Part shown: piece by piece, positions 6,501 through 14,581 of the stretch
Position numbering within the stretch: the first letter of the stretch is position 1
Layout of the letters: the number at the start of each line of letters is the position of its first letter
Source of the DNA: a virus
IMG/VR virus record: IMGVR_UViG_3300023202_000066
Span: 1 to 25,604 of that record
Strand: one strand, 5' to 3'
Length of the DNA stretch: 25,604 nucleotides
Translations under genes and position numbers: made by a program
Notes under the pieces: generated by a model
What the model was told of the DNA's origin: nothing
Databases searched by the model: none
Seen by the model: the letters and a program-made list of their open reading frames with translations, nothing else

Positions 6501-8761
6501 AGAGCCGGAGTGAGATCACCCGCCTCATCCAACAGGTCGAGCTTCACACCGAGCAAACCGATCATCTCGTCGATGTCGTCGGCGGTTGTTGGCATTGCAC
6601 CGGTGATCGGAGCATCCAGAGCCTTCTGCTTCAGAACCGCGTCCGCATTGTTGGCATCGAACGCCGCCTGCACTTCTTTCTTCTTCGCTTCCAGATTTGC
6701 GACCAGTTCATCGGCTTGCTTCTTCGGGAGAGCGGAACCCTTCACCGCCGCGAGAGCATCATCGACATCGCCCACTTCGAGATCGGGAGCATCCACGATG
6801 AGCACGTCATCGGCTTGTTGCTTGACGGTTGCCGCCTTCAGTTCTGCCGCTTGCTTCTCCTTCAGTTTCGCCGCCTTTTGTTTGACATGCGTCCGCCGCA
6901 GTTTCAGCTTCTTGATTTTAGCTTTGTGCTCGGCAATCGACGGGTTCAGTTTGGCGATTGCATCGTCCAGGTTTTTCTCCAACACCTCCAACCCATCGAC
7001 CGAACTCGGCATCGAACCCTTCGTGGGGAACACCAGAGCCTCGTCGATTTGCTTTTGAGTGTTCGCAACGGTCGCCTTGGCGATTGCTTCGTCGATTTCG
7101 CCTTTCGTTGCCCCCAGTTTTTTCGCCTGAGCAATTGCATCATCAACGGCAGAGTTTGCCGCGAGCAAGTCGTCGCCGACAGCCCCGAACGAATCGAGTT
7201 GTGCCGCTTCCAACTGCCCTAGCTTGGCAATTTTCGCAGCCTTGATTTCGGCTTCTGCGGCATTGTAGATCGCCGAGAGTTCTTCATCCGTCACACCCGC
7301 CTTTGACGCCGCCGCATACGCATCGTTGAACGCAGGCGAAACGACATCATCCCAGGTATCCCCAGTGATGACTTTCTTCTTCGAGATTTCCGCGAAGTCC
7401 GCAATCGCCTCTTTCTTCTTCGACGCAGCCGCCGCCAATTCGAGAGCCTTATCCGCCGCTTCCTTCTCTTGGAGCTTCACCAGTTTTTGCTTCAAGTGGG
7501 TACGCCGGAGCTTCGCCGCCTTCGTCCAAACCGGATCAAGGTCGCCCCAGTTTTCGATGGCTTCGTCCATCAACTTGATCGCATCATCGACGCCGCTAAC
7601 CGTCTTGGGCATTGCCCCTTTGATTTTAGGTTTCGGCGGGGGAGTGAACGTAGGCTTCGGTTCGAGAACGGTCGGCTTCTTCAGACCGGTCACCGGAATC
7701 TTGACCTTCGGTTTTGGGCCAATCGGCGGTGGGATCGTTTTCGTATGGAACCCAGGCGAGCCATCCCAGGGTTCAAGCAAGATGTTCGGATCGCTGAGAT
7801 CAGGAATCAGCGAGCACCGGCAGTTGATAGACTGCGGCCCGTCGCCAGGATGTAGCTGTCCATTCGGGAACGGTTTACCAAGTTCAACCGGCCCGCTGGT
7901 TTCGTTGAGAATATGCTCAGGGCGAACACGCCGGTCGCCAACCGTGAGCCATTGGTTGAACTTCACGCCCGACGTTTCATATTGCCGGAACGATGCCAGA
8001 TTGAACGCCTGCCCCGCTTCGGTGCGAGCGATTTTCAAACCACGCCATTCGGGGATACCCGCACCCGACGCAATGATCTCGCCCGTTTCCTGAGCGGTAG
8101 CCGCCCCCAGGTACATCTTCTCGCGTACAATTTTCCGCGAGTCGTTGATGATTTGCTCGGTGATTCCCGCCCCATGTTCGACCGCCCGATCTTGCAGAGC
8201 CGAGCGGATTTCTTCGTCGGTGAGTTCAAACACCAAGTCGCCCGCAGCCTTCGCAACGGGGAGCCGAAAATCAAAGTCCGCAGATTTGCCGACATCCAAC
8301 CGACGCCGAGCGGGGAGCCGAGCATTGAAACCCATCGCGTTCAGAGATGCCACGCCGCCAACGTGGTACATCAACAGCGAGTAATCGAACAGCATCCGCG
8401 TGAGCACTTGCTTCTCCGCAGACGAATAGAGCCATTCCCGAACGGGAACAAACGCCTCGTCGATTTCGCGATTGATCTCCGCGTGATACCGCGAACGCTT
8501 CCGACGTTCCCGAACGGGAAGATTGCGAGCGACAACCGCCCCACGCTGTAGGTCGGGTAGAACGGGTTTGATACGCTTCGCCAGCGACTCGAACCAGAGC
8601 GACAGAAACACGGTGATACGCTTCTGAAAGTCCAACTCCATCGCCGGTCGCAGACCTTCGTCGATGGCTTTCAGAACAACCAGCCGCGAGTTTTGATACC
8701 GGAGCCGAGCCGCCAGTTCTTTAGCGTCCGCCGCCGAATGGTTTAGGCTTGCTACCGGCAT
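3563..8761 (-). CDS. Giant Mu-F head morphogenesis protein with kinase-like and ADP-ribosyltransferase-like domains
   Basis: The 1732-residue minor head protein follows the portal and overlaps it by 41 nt. Residues ~237-316 are a Mu gpF/SPP1 gp7-type domain (EWRGLKIARTEAG, then NCRCSL). Three ~55-residue repeats at ~381-437, 581-640 and 720-773 each begin with GAMP/GSMP and end with LRxTHLKQK-like helices, joined by Lys/Pro-rich linkers. Residues ~945-1160 look like a PI3/4-kinase or HipA-like fold: a lysine strand (QKYVLKKG), NWDVVGMSGDN and RIDNGGS as catalytic and metal motifs. Residues ~1551-1715 look like an ADP-ribosyltransferase, with candidate H1558, Y1610 and E1672. Such modular tails on Mu-F proteins are typical of virion-borne polymorphic effectors delivered with the genome. 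The kinase and transferase activities are inferred from motifs. Confidence 0.85.
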   Translation of the reverse strand: MPVASLNHSAADAKELAARLRYQNSRLVVLKAIDEGLRPAMELDFQKRITVFLSLWFESLAKRIKPVLPDLQRGAVVARNLPVRERRKRSRYHAEINREIDEAFVPVREWLYSSAEKQVLTRMLFDYSLLMYHVGGVASLNAMGFNARLPARRRLDVGKSADFDFRLPVAKAAGDLVFELTDEEIRSALQDRAVEHGAGITEQIINDSRKIVREKMYLGAATAQETGEIIASGAGIPEWRGLKIARTEAGQAFNLASFRQYETSGVKFNQWLTVGDRRVRPEHILNETSGPVELGKPFPNGQLHPGDGPQSINCRCSLIPDLSDPNILLEPWDGSPGFHTKTIPPPIGPKPKVKIPVTGLKKPTVLEPKPTFTPPPKPKIKGAMPKTVSGVDDAIKLMDEAIENWGDLDPVWTKAAKLRRTHLKQKLVKLQEKEAADKALELAAAASKKKEAIADFAEISKKKVITGDTWDDVVSPAFNDAYAAASKAGVTDEELSAIYNAAEAEIKAAKIAKLGQLEAAQLDSFGAVGDDLLAANSAVDDAIAQAKKLGATKGEIDEAIAKATVANTQKQIDEALVFPTKGSMPSSVDGLEVLEKNLDDAIAKLNPSIAEHKAKIKKLKLRRTHVKQKAAKLKEKQAAELKAATVKQQADDVLIVDAPDLEVGDVDDALAAVKGSALPKKQADELVANLEAKKKEVQAAFDANNADAVLKQKALDAPITGAMPTTADDIDEMIGLLGVKLDLLDEAGDLTPALKKKIKLRMTHLKQKKKKILGGAAPKPKPAPKAKGPTPKAKKPPVAKVDEATGSAQFEKKLVKKKELPDPTKPEWKPKTVMGKDYSNGWPNGITPKMADEDFDNMFQLVDFVQPKFLNKSQLEEMDSWLAKQLAKDPDADGLMGHLVDQIKEQLAKYDDVFEDVLVTAGKAKAVNPLNFPDIQDLDKLQDVQSLGGSTGAKLVVDPKTGQKYVLKKGANPGHLREEAIADELYRAAGLDVPEGVLYETSDGPVKLTLFEDDTTAFGNLKGAKLTKASGELSDGFAMDALLGNWDVVGMSGDNVLVTKSGKVLRIDNGGSLRYRAMGSLKSGDQWTDEVLELKTMRDAATNPQTAKAFGKLSDEDVAKQIRQLADRKAQILDAAPQELRERLAARLQHMEDFADGVLGKAPPAPKVSKAAKASKAARTPNSQPKVRQPDYEVDKAHAKAAKKAKINGRTRATDKGDIEDNNVLAWEEIGADGKKQTRLGLKVTKDGSDKIEDTLGDALVSATSDVHPKDKYWDDILGAAKTVNHHADDGAYNMAKIEALKNAKTELQSATGIPAAMKKEYLKQMDAILDAQSKGGKVPIFKRYKHVPDGGKKKTSFKVTRKDKIEFETRNHKDGVGQVQSGVNNSFSGEMHVVDLGDGVEMRFVKATGSHSEQQGLAFQGTVEIKVPGEISEKTLNRAYRVLEEMGVDITPPTPEYEEILYLHRSVYLNNNHKLKGYRAIWENDSLSDAEKLDQMRKWFSKKYGVKLPPKGKATDWYNPGGMAKGSDGSGTRHWLRPEMPESKIEAELAKTHYLTHSMGSDIEDVLPKILDSGGEMTTTVGRTRKGVNVSATGGMSSSTDVSTGGASYFFTRIAKRGENAHSQLFFKPKILARQDAVSYSGDKFGRISALSQRGKDIGDYKKFAGYGGNETIFKEGINLLDDVEFIRAGNTAQRLRLIKVFHDRGIRRLPDGRLIEDVIVTSIPKTPPAI

Positions 8762-10835
8762 TTGGTGGTGCTCCAGGCTTTCCAGGCGGTTGTCCAGGTG
8801 GGGCTTGTTTCATGCCTTCGGCCATCCCCTTCTGGCGAGCCGCTTCTTCGTTTGCTTTATTCGCGAGTTCTTGCTTCGTCGTTTCGATTTCCTGGGCGAG
8901 AGCTTCCCGCTCAGACGACATCGCATCGGTGAGTTCGTCAACGAATTGGATGCCTTGCCCTTGGATTTGAATGAACGCACGGTCACCGCCAGTGATCGCG
9001 TCCCCCAGGCCCGCAGCCTTCCGCACTTCGTTGATCGTGATCGCCCCGCGTTCGAGATACCCGTCGTACATCTCTTGCTCGGCTTTCCGGTCGCGGATGT
9101 CGAGCGGGGAAAATTTGAGTGAAACCGATTGCACTCCGAGTCCGAGCTTGAACAACCGGTTCAGCCAATGCCCCCATTTCTTCTGAGACGGGGAAACGAT
9201 TCGATCCTTGTAGATTTCCGCTTGGCTCAGACCTTTACCAGAGCCGAGTTCGCTCGATTCCGCGATACCGATGATCGCAGGCGAGACGCCGTGAGCCGTC
9301 ATAATGCCTTGAGCGTTTGCCTTCCGCGATTCGATGAACGATGACTCCTTCGAGTCCGCGTCCAGCTTTTCAAACCGGAGCTTCACCTCACCACGCAACG
9401 CCGGAATCGGAACGATGAGCGTCTTGTGAGCTTTGCCTTTGACATGCGTACCGAAGTATTCCTGAATCAGTTTTTTCACCGATTCGGAGAGCTTCGCACC
9501 TTCGATCACGACCGCGTAACGGGGAACCGTGTTGTGCTCGAAAAACTGCAACTGGTAGTCACGAATATGCACGTTCGCCAGAACGTAGCCGAGAGCCGGA
9601 GTCACATCACCGATCCCGTAATAGATCGTTTTTGAGTGATGCTTCGGAATCCAAATGATCTCGTTCGCCGACTTGTTGAAGTTCGACGTAGGCTCGCCCG
9701 TTTCGCGGTCGATCATCGACCAGTCGAGCTTGCTCATATTGAGTTCGCCGTCTTCACGCGGGTTGTACTTTTCCGCCTTTTTGGTTAGCGGGTCTTTCCG
9801 CGATTTGGATACCACCTTCTCGCCGAGATTCTGGTAGTACACGAACTTCGTAGGCGAGACGATTTCAACGAATCCCTTCCAGCCACGCAGCACCCGAATC
9901 CGTTCAGCCGGAACGTGTGCGAGCTTTCGGATTTGCCCATCGCGAGAGCGGATCACTTCAATCGCAGCCCAGCCAATCGCCTCGTAGTCCATGCCCGCAC
10001 GTTCGAGCACGCCCTCGAAACCGATGATTTCGTTGCACTCGTCGATGAATTGCTTGATTCGATCAACTTCGTCGTCGATGACCGATTGTTTGACCGCGTT
10101 TCGCTTTTCGGATTCCGGCATCTTCGGAGTGTCCGAGCGTTTCGCGAGATCCTCTCCAGGGGTTCGCGGCTTCGTTTTATCGACCGGTGGTTTGAACGGG
10201 GTCGCTTCGCCTTCCTTCTTCGGCTTGCCGTTTTCCGGTTCGTTTTCAGGCTTGTCTTTGTCGGGCTTGCCCTCCGGCTTCGCCGCCGATTTGCCGTCGC
10301 CGTAATCCTCCAGAATCGGGTTCTTCCCAGGCTTGAACGCCGGAGTTTCATCGCCCTCGTCAGCTTGCGGTTCAGCGACAACGGGAACGTGCGGCTTCAG
10401 TTCGTAATCACGACCGATGGCATCCGTGGTTTTTGTTTTCACGCACCGAAAATGCGTCTCGTCGATTTCGAGAAACACCGAGAGCACTTCAGGCGGATAC
10501 GGTGGCTCAACCACCTTGATGTTCGCGAGCGACGTAGCCTGGATTTCCGACTCGTTCATTTCGCGGTCGGATTGAGTCGAGCCGGAAACAACCGACTTCG
10601 AGACATCAAGCAGCGGAGAGTTTTCAGCTTCCCGATGGATTCGTTCAGAATCGAAGCAACGCATCGTCCCCCGCAGAATCGACTTCACCGCGTCGTTCTC
10701 TGAGATCACTTCACCCGAATCGGTGATGAACGCTTCGTCGATAACGGGATCGTCACCGCCCGCAGCTTCAGCCTCGGCAGCGATGGCATCCGCCAGTTCT
10801 TCTTCAAGTTCCGCTGCGGTTTTTTCAACTGCCAT
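8721..10835 (-). CDS. Portal protein (PBSX-like family)
   Basis: The product is a 704-residue portal forming the vertex through which DNA is packaged and tails attach. The recognisable core lies in the C-terminal two thirds: IIWIPKHHSKTIYYGIGDVTPA, in which the phrase YYGxGDVxPAL and the following RDYQLQFFEHNTVP are characteristic of PBSX-type portals. It continues with the SELGSGKGLSQAEIYKD region and an extended glutamate/lysine helix. The C-terminus is Gly/Pro-rich and disordered. Roughly residues 150-235 form an unusual Lys/Pro/Glu-rich disordered insert not typical of portals. I chose the ATG at 10835, with AGGA upstream; an in-frame TTG at 10862 is less likely. It lies between glycosyltransferase and Mu-F genes. 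Confidence 0.88.
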   Translation of the reverse strand: MAVEKTAAELEEELADAIAAEAEAAGGDDPVIDEAFITDSGEVISENDAVKSILRGTMRCFDSERIHREAENSPLLDVSKSVVSGSTQSDREMNESEIQATSLANIKVVEPPYPPEVLSVFLEIDETHFRCVKTKTTDAIGRDYELKPHVPVVAEPQADEGDETPAFKPGKNPILEDYGDGKSAAKPEGKPDKDKPENEPENGKPKKEGEATPFKPPVDKTKPRTPGEDLAKRSDTPKMPESEKRNAVKQSVIDDEVDRIKQFIDECNEIIGFEGVLERAGMDYEAIGWAAIEVIRSRDGQIRKLAHVPAERIRVLRGWKGFVEIVSPTKFVYYQNLGEKVVSKSRKDPLTKKAEKYNPREDGELNMSKLDWSMIDRETGEPTSNFNKSANEIIWIPKHHSKTIYYGIGDVTPALGYVLANVHIRDYQLQFFEHNTVPRYAVVIEGAKLSESVKKLIQEYFGTHVKGKAHKTLIVPIPALRGEVKLRFEKLDADSKESSFIESRKANAQGIMTAHGVSPAIIGIAESSELGSGKGLSQAEIYKDRIVSPSQKKWGHWLNRLFKLGLGVQSVSLKFSPLDIRDRKAEQEMYDGYLERGAITINEVRKAAGLGDAITGGDRAFIQIQGQGIQFVDELTDAMSSEREALAQEIETTKQELANKANEEAARQKGMAEGMKQAPPGQPPGKPGAPPNAGSKPKPFGGGR
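9118..9133 (-). promoter_or_regulatory. Recurrent 16-bp element, copy 2, inside the portal gene
   Basis: Plus-strand AGTGAAACCGATTGCA lies inside the portal coding sequence (codons for QSVSL), about 360 nt upstream of the Mu-F start. It matches the consensus AGTGAAAYCGRTTGCA at every position, which is notable within a coding region. Confidence 0.5.
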
Positions 10836-10886
10836 TTGAGAGAATCCTCGGCCACTTTTCAACGGGAACAGGTATATGCAACCCGA

Positions 10887-10915
10887 ATCATATCACCTTG
10901 ACTTGAGTTGGTCGA
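10887..10915 (-). promoter_or_regulatory. Candidate sigma70-type promoter of the portal gene
   Basis: On the minus strand TCGACC (-35-like, four of six) at 10910-10915 and TATGAT (-10, five of six) at 10887-10892 are separated by exactly 17 nt, about 50 nt upstream of the portal ATG. The -35 box lies inside one copy of an 11-bp direct repeat, suggesting regulated initiation. Confidence 0.45.
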
Positions 10916-10931
10916 GCCTAAGTTGGTCGAG
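10906..10931. repeat. Tandem 11-bp direct repeat at the portal promoter
   Basis: AGTTGGTCGAG occurs at 10906-10916 and again at 10921-10931, a 15-bp period. The first copy covers the -35-like box of the portal promoter. The second covers the last codons and stop of the glycosyltransferase gene. This is a candidate tandem operator. Confidence 0.6.
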
Positions 10932-11586
10932 AGACAAACGGGTGCAACCAATAATCTGCGAGAACATCCTTCGATTGGAGTTCAGGCGAAAGCGAGAGAG
11001 TGTGCTCGTCTTTCACCTCCGGCAGAAACGTAATGTCGCCCGCCCCCTTTTCGAGACGGTAGCCCAACGATTGAGCACGCCCGCAGAACCAGAGATCATC
11101 TACCCAGCGACAAACCGGTGGACATTTCCCGCAGGCCCGCACAACCGACGCCTCCGCAACCAGCCCGCAGGAACCCAGGAAATCCGCAGGCTTGCCTACC
11201 TTCGAGATTTCGACGCGAGAATGATAGGATTTCGGCCATCCCGACTCTTGCCGCTTGAGATTGAACGCCCACCAGCCAAATACAGGCCGCGTGTGCGATT
11301 CTAACGCCCTTTCCAGGTAATCGGGAGCGTAAAGAGCATCATCGTCGCAGAACGCCCAGTAATCAGGCTGTGACGCCGCCATCGCCGCGAACGAATACCG
11401 GTCGCCTGGAGCACCAGTCTCGCCCATTTCCCACTCCAGGCCCGACGCCGCCGCGTATTCGCCCGCTTCGACCGTTTGAGCGAGCAGAACCACCTCAGAC
11501 GGGACAGTTTGAGCATTTAGGGCTTCGATTACAGCATCCGCGACGTGAACGCGGTGAGCCAACGGGAGCACAATCTTGATGTTCAT
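10918..11586 (-). CDS. Family 2-like glycosyltransferase
   Basis: This 222-residue GT-A-type glycosyltransferase would transfer a sugar from a nucleotide-sugar donor to an unknown acceptor. The N-terminal strand MNIKIVLPLA and the segment ending in PDYWAFCDDDALYAPDYLERAL show the metal-binding aspartate cluster (residues 81-83) typical of GT2-like enzymes. A second motif (WVDDLWFCGRAQSLGY) matches the acceptor-side acidic region. It overlaps the methyltransferase gene by 92 nt and has no clear ribosome site, which suggests translational coupling. Between terminase and portal it sits where phages carry accessory morons. Possible targets are the virion surface, host glycans or modified phage DNA; nothing in the sequence decides. 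Confidence 0.75.
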   Translation of the reverse strand: MNIKIVLPLAHRVHVADAVIEALNAQTVPSEVVLLAQTVEAGEYAAASGLEWEMGETGAPGDRYSFAAMAASQPDYWAFCDDDALYAPDYLERALESHTRPVFGWWAFNLKRQESGWPKSYHSRVEISKVGKPADFLGSCGLVAEASVVRACGKCPPVCRWVDDLWFCGRAQSLGYRLEKGAGDITFLPEVKDEHTLSLSPELQSKDVLADYWLHPFVSRPT

Positions 11587-12172
11587 ACAGCCGAAAATCC
11601 GAATAAGTTGCAGGGCGAAACGGATTCACCTCATGCCATGCCAACCGCCAACCAGCCGGAACCGAATCCGACCATCGACGCCGCCGAACATGCCGCCCTT
11701 CGCATTGCGAAATATCCTCGAAGTTCGACGAATAAACCAGCACCAGCGGAGCCGACGCAAACAGCCGCTCCATGTACGCCTCGAACGCCGAATCTTCGAC
11801 CAAGTGAAACAGGACATCTAGCGAGAGAGCCAAGTCCGCCCGCACAACCGAATCGCCGAGCACATCGAACCGCCGCCCGTCGCCGCCGTGCTTGCGATTT
11901 GCGAGCACAACAGCCGATGGTGAGACATCCAGCCCCAGGTAATCCGAGCACGCGATGTGAGACGCCACAAAGCCGTCCCCGCTGCCCAGGTCAACCACTG
12001 ATTGTACCGCACGATCAGCGATCACGCGATTGACCGTCGCCGCTTTGTAATCAGCCAAAGCACCGCGAGAACCAGACCCCGAATTACCCCCGTCGTCATA
12101 CCGGTTCTCCCAGTAGCGAGCCGTGAAATCGGTTGCACTAGCCAAACGACACATCGTCGATGATTGATTCAT
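11495..12172 (-). CDS. Class I SAM-dependent methyltransferase
   Basis: This 225-residue Rossmann-fold methyltransferase has the SAM-binding motif I VVDLGSGDG at about residues 59-67, an acidic strand (YLGLDVSPSAV), motif IV-like DLALSLDVLFHLVED, and a downstream strand VLVYSSNF. The N-terminal FTARYWENRYDDGGNSGSGSRG resembles small-molecule, lipid or sugar methyltransferases rather than DNA methylases, since no DPPY or PCQ motif is seen. The last ~30 residues are cysteine- and arginine-rich and overlap the next gene out of frame, so the true domain probably ends near residue 195. The gene begins inside the 3' end of the large terminase gene (35-nt overlap). It may work with the adjacent glycosyltransferase on the same glycan; this is inference. 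Confidence 0.82.
   Translation of the reverse strand: MNQSSTMCRLASATDFTARYWENRYDDGGNSGSGSRGALADYKAATVNRVIADRAVQSVVDLGSGDGFVASHIACSDYLGLDVSPSAVVLANRKHGGDGRRFDVLGDSVVRADLALSLDVLFHLVEDSAFEAYMERLFASAPLVLVYSSNFEDISQCEGRHVRRRRWSDSVPAGWRLAWHEVNPFRPATYSDFRLYEHQDCAPVGSPRSRRGCCNRSPKCSNCPV
12122..12137 (-). promoter_or_regulatory. Recurrent 16-bp element, copy 3
   Basis: Plus-strand CGTGAAATCGGTTGCA differs from consensus only at the first base. It directly abuts the terminase stop codon (12138-12140) and lies within the first codons of the methyltransferase gene. Confidence 0.55.
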
Positions 12173-13841
12173 TTACCAAGTCCGATGCAAAAATGTCGTA
12201 GGCATCCGCGTGCCTTTGGTGATCCGTACACTTCGACCATTCGTACTTCGCGTTCCCTTTGTCATCTTCAACCACCTCGCGAACCGGCCCGCACATTTCC
12301 TTTGCGTAGGAACCGCCGAGCACCGACTCATAGTTGGTCGGCAGGTAGTTGATCTTTCGACGCAAGTGAGCGAACCCGCGATCCAACGCTTCAGTTCGGT
12401 CAGCCCGAATGATCCGATCCCGAACGTCGTAAGTTCGACGCCCATCTTTCCCTTCGCGAGCATATTGGCAGAGCCAAACATCGCAGGGAGCCATATCCTG
12501 AAAATCTTGAACCAGCGTGATCTCCGGCATCGCGTCGATCACCACCTTCTCGACGTTGTACCGATGGATCAGGTCGATCAATTCCTCAAGGTTATTTCGC
12601 ACCTTCCCGATGAACACCGCCTCCCGCTGACCACGCGGATGAACGTGCGAAATCCGAACGTCAAAGTTGCCGCCGACATCAACACCCATCGAACATGGCC
12701 CAGGATGCCGGTCGCCTTCGATATGACCGCAACCGTCGCCGTCGATTTGAAACGCGAACGGGGTAACGCCGTCGATTTCAGCACAATCGTCCAGCAACTC
12801 GCTCGTTACCTTGTTGCCGAGAGCCGAGTAGGGCAAGCCGAGATCGGAATTGTAGAATTGCTGCAACCGCAACGGGTCATCCAGAGCACGCTGGAACCGC
12901 ATCCACATCCCCGCGATTGAGTTGATCGGGGAACAGAGCATCGACAAATGGTAGCCTTCCATTCGCCCGCCAGGATTCGTCGGTCGCCAGTCGCCACGTT
13001 GCGAAGCATGCTCCAACGGCCCGCCGCAATCAGGGCAAACGCATTGAATATCCCGACGCCCTCCAGGTTCCCAATCCTTATCCCGCAGAACGTAGTTCAG
13101 CACTTGGCCCGATTTATCGTGAATCGCTTCGACAACCGTCTCGAACCAATCGAGAATGTGAAAGTTGCCACATTTCAGGCAGGGAACGTACCACTCTCGC
13201 TGATCCGATTGCTCATAGAATTGATGGATTCCCCGCCCTTTGAGTTTCGGGTTTCCCAGGTAACGCTTGAATTGAAAGTGAGACGCCCGCAACCGGTCAA
13301 GAGCGTACTCCACGTTGTCCGCGTCACATTCATCGACTTCTTCGACGATCAGAACGTCCGCAGGGAACTCCTTAAAGTCCGCGAGCACGTTCGAGCCGAC
13401 GTACTTAATCGAGCCGCGTCCGAAGTTTTTCAACGCAACCGAGTCGAAGAAACCAGAGCGAACGATTCGCTTGTATTCGGGCGAGTTTTCAACGGCACGA
13501 TTCACGCGGTTCTGCACATACGTTGTCCGCATGTCGAACTTCGGCAGAACGTAGAAAATCGACAACCCGTTAAACGCCATCGCGAAGTGGTCGATGACCG
13601 CCCACTCCGACTTCATGGATTGCACCGAACCCATGAGAGCGAGTTCGGGAGCCAGCGAATTATACAACGCTCGGATGTGCGGATACGCCGCGAAGTCCAT
13701 CCGCTCACCGCGAGTATTGCAATGATGTTCGACCGCGAAACGCACCCGCGTATCCCGAACTTCGAGCAATTTCTTCATCGCCCGCAGTTCACGCTCGGAG
13801 TCGAACGCTTCCGACAACACATCAAAATCCATTGATACCAT
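12138..13841 (-). CDS. Terminase large subunit (lambda gpA-like)
   Basis: The product is a 567-residue packaging motor: an ATPase that drives DNA into the prohead and a nuclease that cuts it. The ATPase half has a deviant P-loop-like GSVQSMKSEW (residues 71-80) and a Walker B VLIVEEVDE (163-171). Cysteine pairs at 221/224 and at 267-272 (CVCPDCGG) form a probable zinc knuckle, as in lambda gpA relatives. The RNase H-like nuclease half shows acidic residues in MGVDVGG (D388), VVIDAMPE (D436) and DAYDIFA near the C-terminus. The ATG follows AAGGA and comes 12 nt after the small terminase stop. Length and order fit the family. Confidence 0.9.
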   Translation of the reverse strand: MVSMDFDVLSEAFDSERELRAMKKLLEVRDTRVRFAVEHHCNTRGERMDFAAYPHIRALYNSLAPELALMGSVQSMKSEWAVIDHFAMAFNGLSIFYVLPKFDMRTTYVQNRVNRAVENSPEYKRIVRSGFFDSVALKNFGRGSIKYVGSNVLADFKEFPADVLIVEEVDECDADNVEYALDRLRASHFQFKRYLGNPKLKGRGIHQFYEQSDQREWYVPCLKCGNFHILDWFETVVEAIHDKSGQVLNYVLRDKDWEPGGRRDIQCVCPDCGGPLEHASQRGDWRPTNPGGRMEGYHLSMLCSPINSIAGMWMRFQRALDDPLRLQQFYNSDLGLPYSALGNKVTSELLDDCAEIDGVTPFAFQIDGDGCGHIEGDRHPGPCSMGVDVGGNFDVRISHVHPRGQREAVFIGKVRNNLEELIDLIHRYNVEKVVIDAMPEITLVQDFQDMAPCDVWLCQYAREGKDGRRTYDVRDRIIRADRTEALDRGFAHLRRKINYLPTNYESVLGGSYAKEMCGPVREVVEDDKGNAKYEWSKCTDHQRHADAYDIFASDLVNESIIDDVSFG

Positions 13842-13852
13842 CGCATCCGTCC

Positions 13853-14509
13853 TTAGAGTCGTCGGCCATGCCGAACCAGTTGCTCGATGTCTTTCATCAG
13901 ATCATCTTTTGAGATTTCCGCGACAGCCGCGTCCGACTTATCCTCTTTGTCGTCGCCCTTCATCGTGTGATAGATTTTCTCCGGTTCCTTCTTCAGCACG
14001 CCCGCATTGAACAGCAGATCAATCTTCATCTGCCGAGCCTTCAGAGCCTTATCAACCCAGCGACTTCGCTCTTTGCGATTCGGGTCGGAGCTTGCCCGCG
14101 AAACCACGCCAGTCGTCTCGTCGATTTCAGCCGCGTCCGCATCCATTTGATCGACTTCGTAGAGACAAACCTCCTCGATGCGAGTCAACCAGAGCATGTT
14201 GTCCGCCACGATATTCGCACCGGATTCTTGCTCAAGTTGTTGCCGATATTGCGAAGCGTACTGCGACCGCCAACGGTAGATCGTGGATTCATCGACGCCG
14301 AACAGTTCAGCGAGAGCCGGAATCGACGCACCACGCATCGAGAGATCGAACGCCTTCCGCCGCCGCTCCTCCAGGGGCATACCAGCCAGCCCAGGGGTCG
14401 CTTTTTTGGGTGCAACCTCATCCTCGGCCAGCCCAGGAATCGGAGCATCCGCGTCCAGAGCTTCGAGTAGGCTCGCAGGCCCAGCGATTTTAGAGTGTTC
14501 GTCTGCCAT
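13853..14509 (-). CDS. Terminase small subunit (HTH DNA-binding)
   Basis: This 218-residue protein precedes the large terminase. Residues ~50-85 contain a clear helix-turn-helix (KAFDLSMRGASIPALAELFGV followed by DESTIYRWRSQY) of the type found in small terminases that recognise the packaging site. Next comes a long helical middle (MLWLTRIEEVCLYEVDQMDAD), suited to ring oligomerisation, and a lysine/aspartate-rich tail that could bind the large subunit. The assignment depends on context plus the HTH. Its ATG immediately follows the U-tract of an intrinsic terminator (14511-14545). Any Shine-Dalgarno would have to lie inside that hairpin's 3' arm (GCGGGG), implying structural control of initiation. 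Confidence 0.8.
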   Translation of the reverse strand: MADEHSKIAGPASLLEALDADAPIPGLAEDEVAPKKATPGLAGMPLEERRRKAFDLSMRGASIPALAELFGVDESTIYRWRSQYASQYRQQLEQESGANIVADNMLWLTRIEEVCLYEVDQMDADAAEIDETTGVVSRASSDPNRKERSRWVDKALKARQMKIDLLFNAGVLKKEPEKIYHTMKGDDKEDKSDAAVAEISKDDLMKDIEQLVRHGRRL

Positions 14510-14510
14510 T

Positions 14511-14545
14511 AAAAAAACCCCGCGAGAATTTTAATTCACGCAGGG
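14511..14545 (-). terminator. Intrinsic terminator abutting the small terminase start codon
   Basis: On the minus strand CCCTGCGTGAATT (14533-14545) pairs with AATTCTCGCGGGG (14518-14530), 11 of 13 pairs. Seven T residues follow (14511-14517), then one A and the terminase ATG. The only SD-like sequence, GCGGGG, is inside the stem. The element thus separates the ParB block from the packaging genes and may also mask their ribosome site. Confidence 0.8.
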
Positions 14546-14581
14546 AATTCTATCGGCAACGCGAGCACCGGTCTAGCCCAG

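Noticed and set aside
6044-7222. 392-codon plus-strand frame opposite the repeats of the Mu-F protein
   Set aside because: It mirrors the Lys-rich repeats as Leu/Arg/Phe-rich antisense; it has no domain-like pattern.
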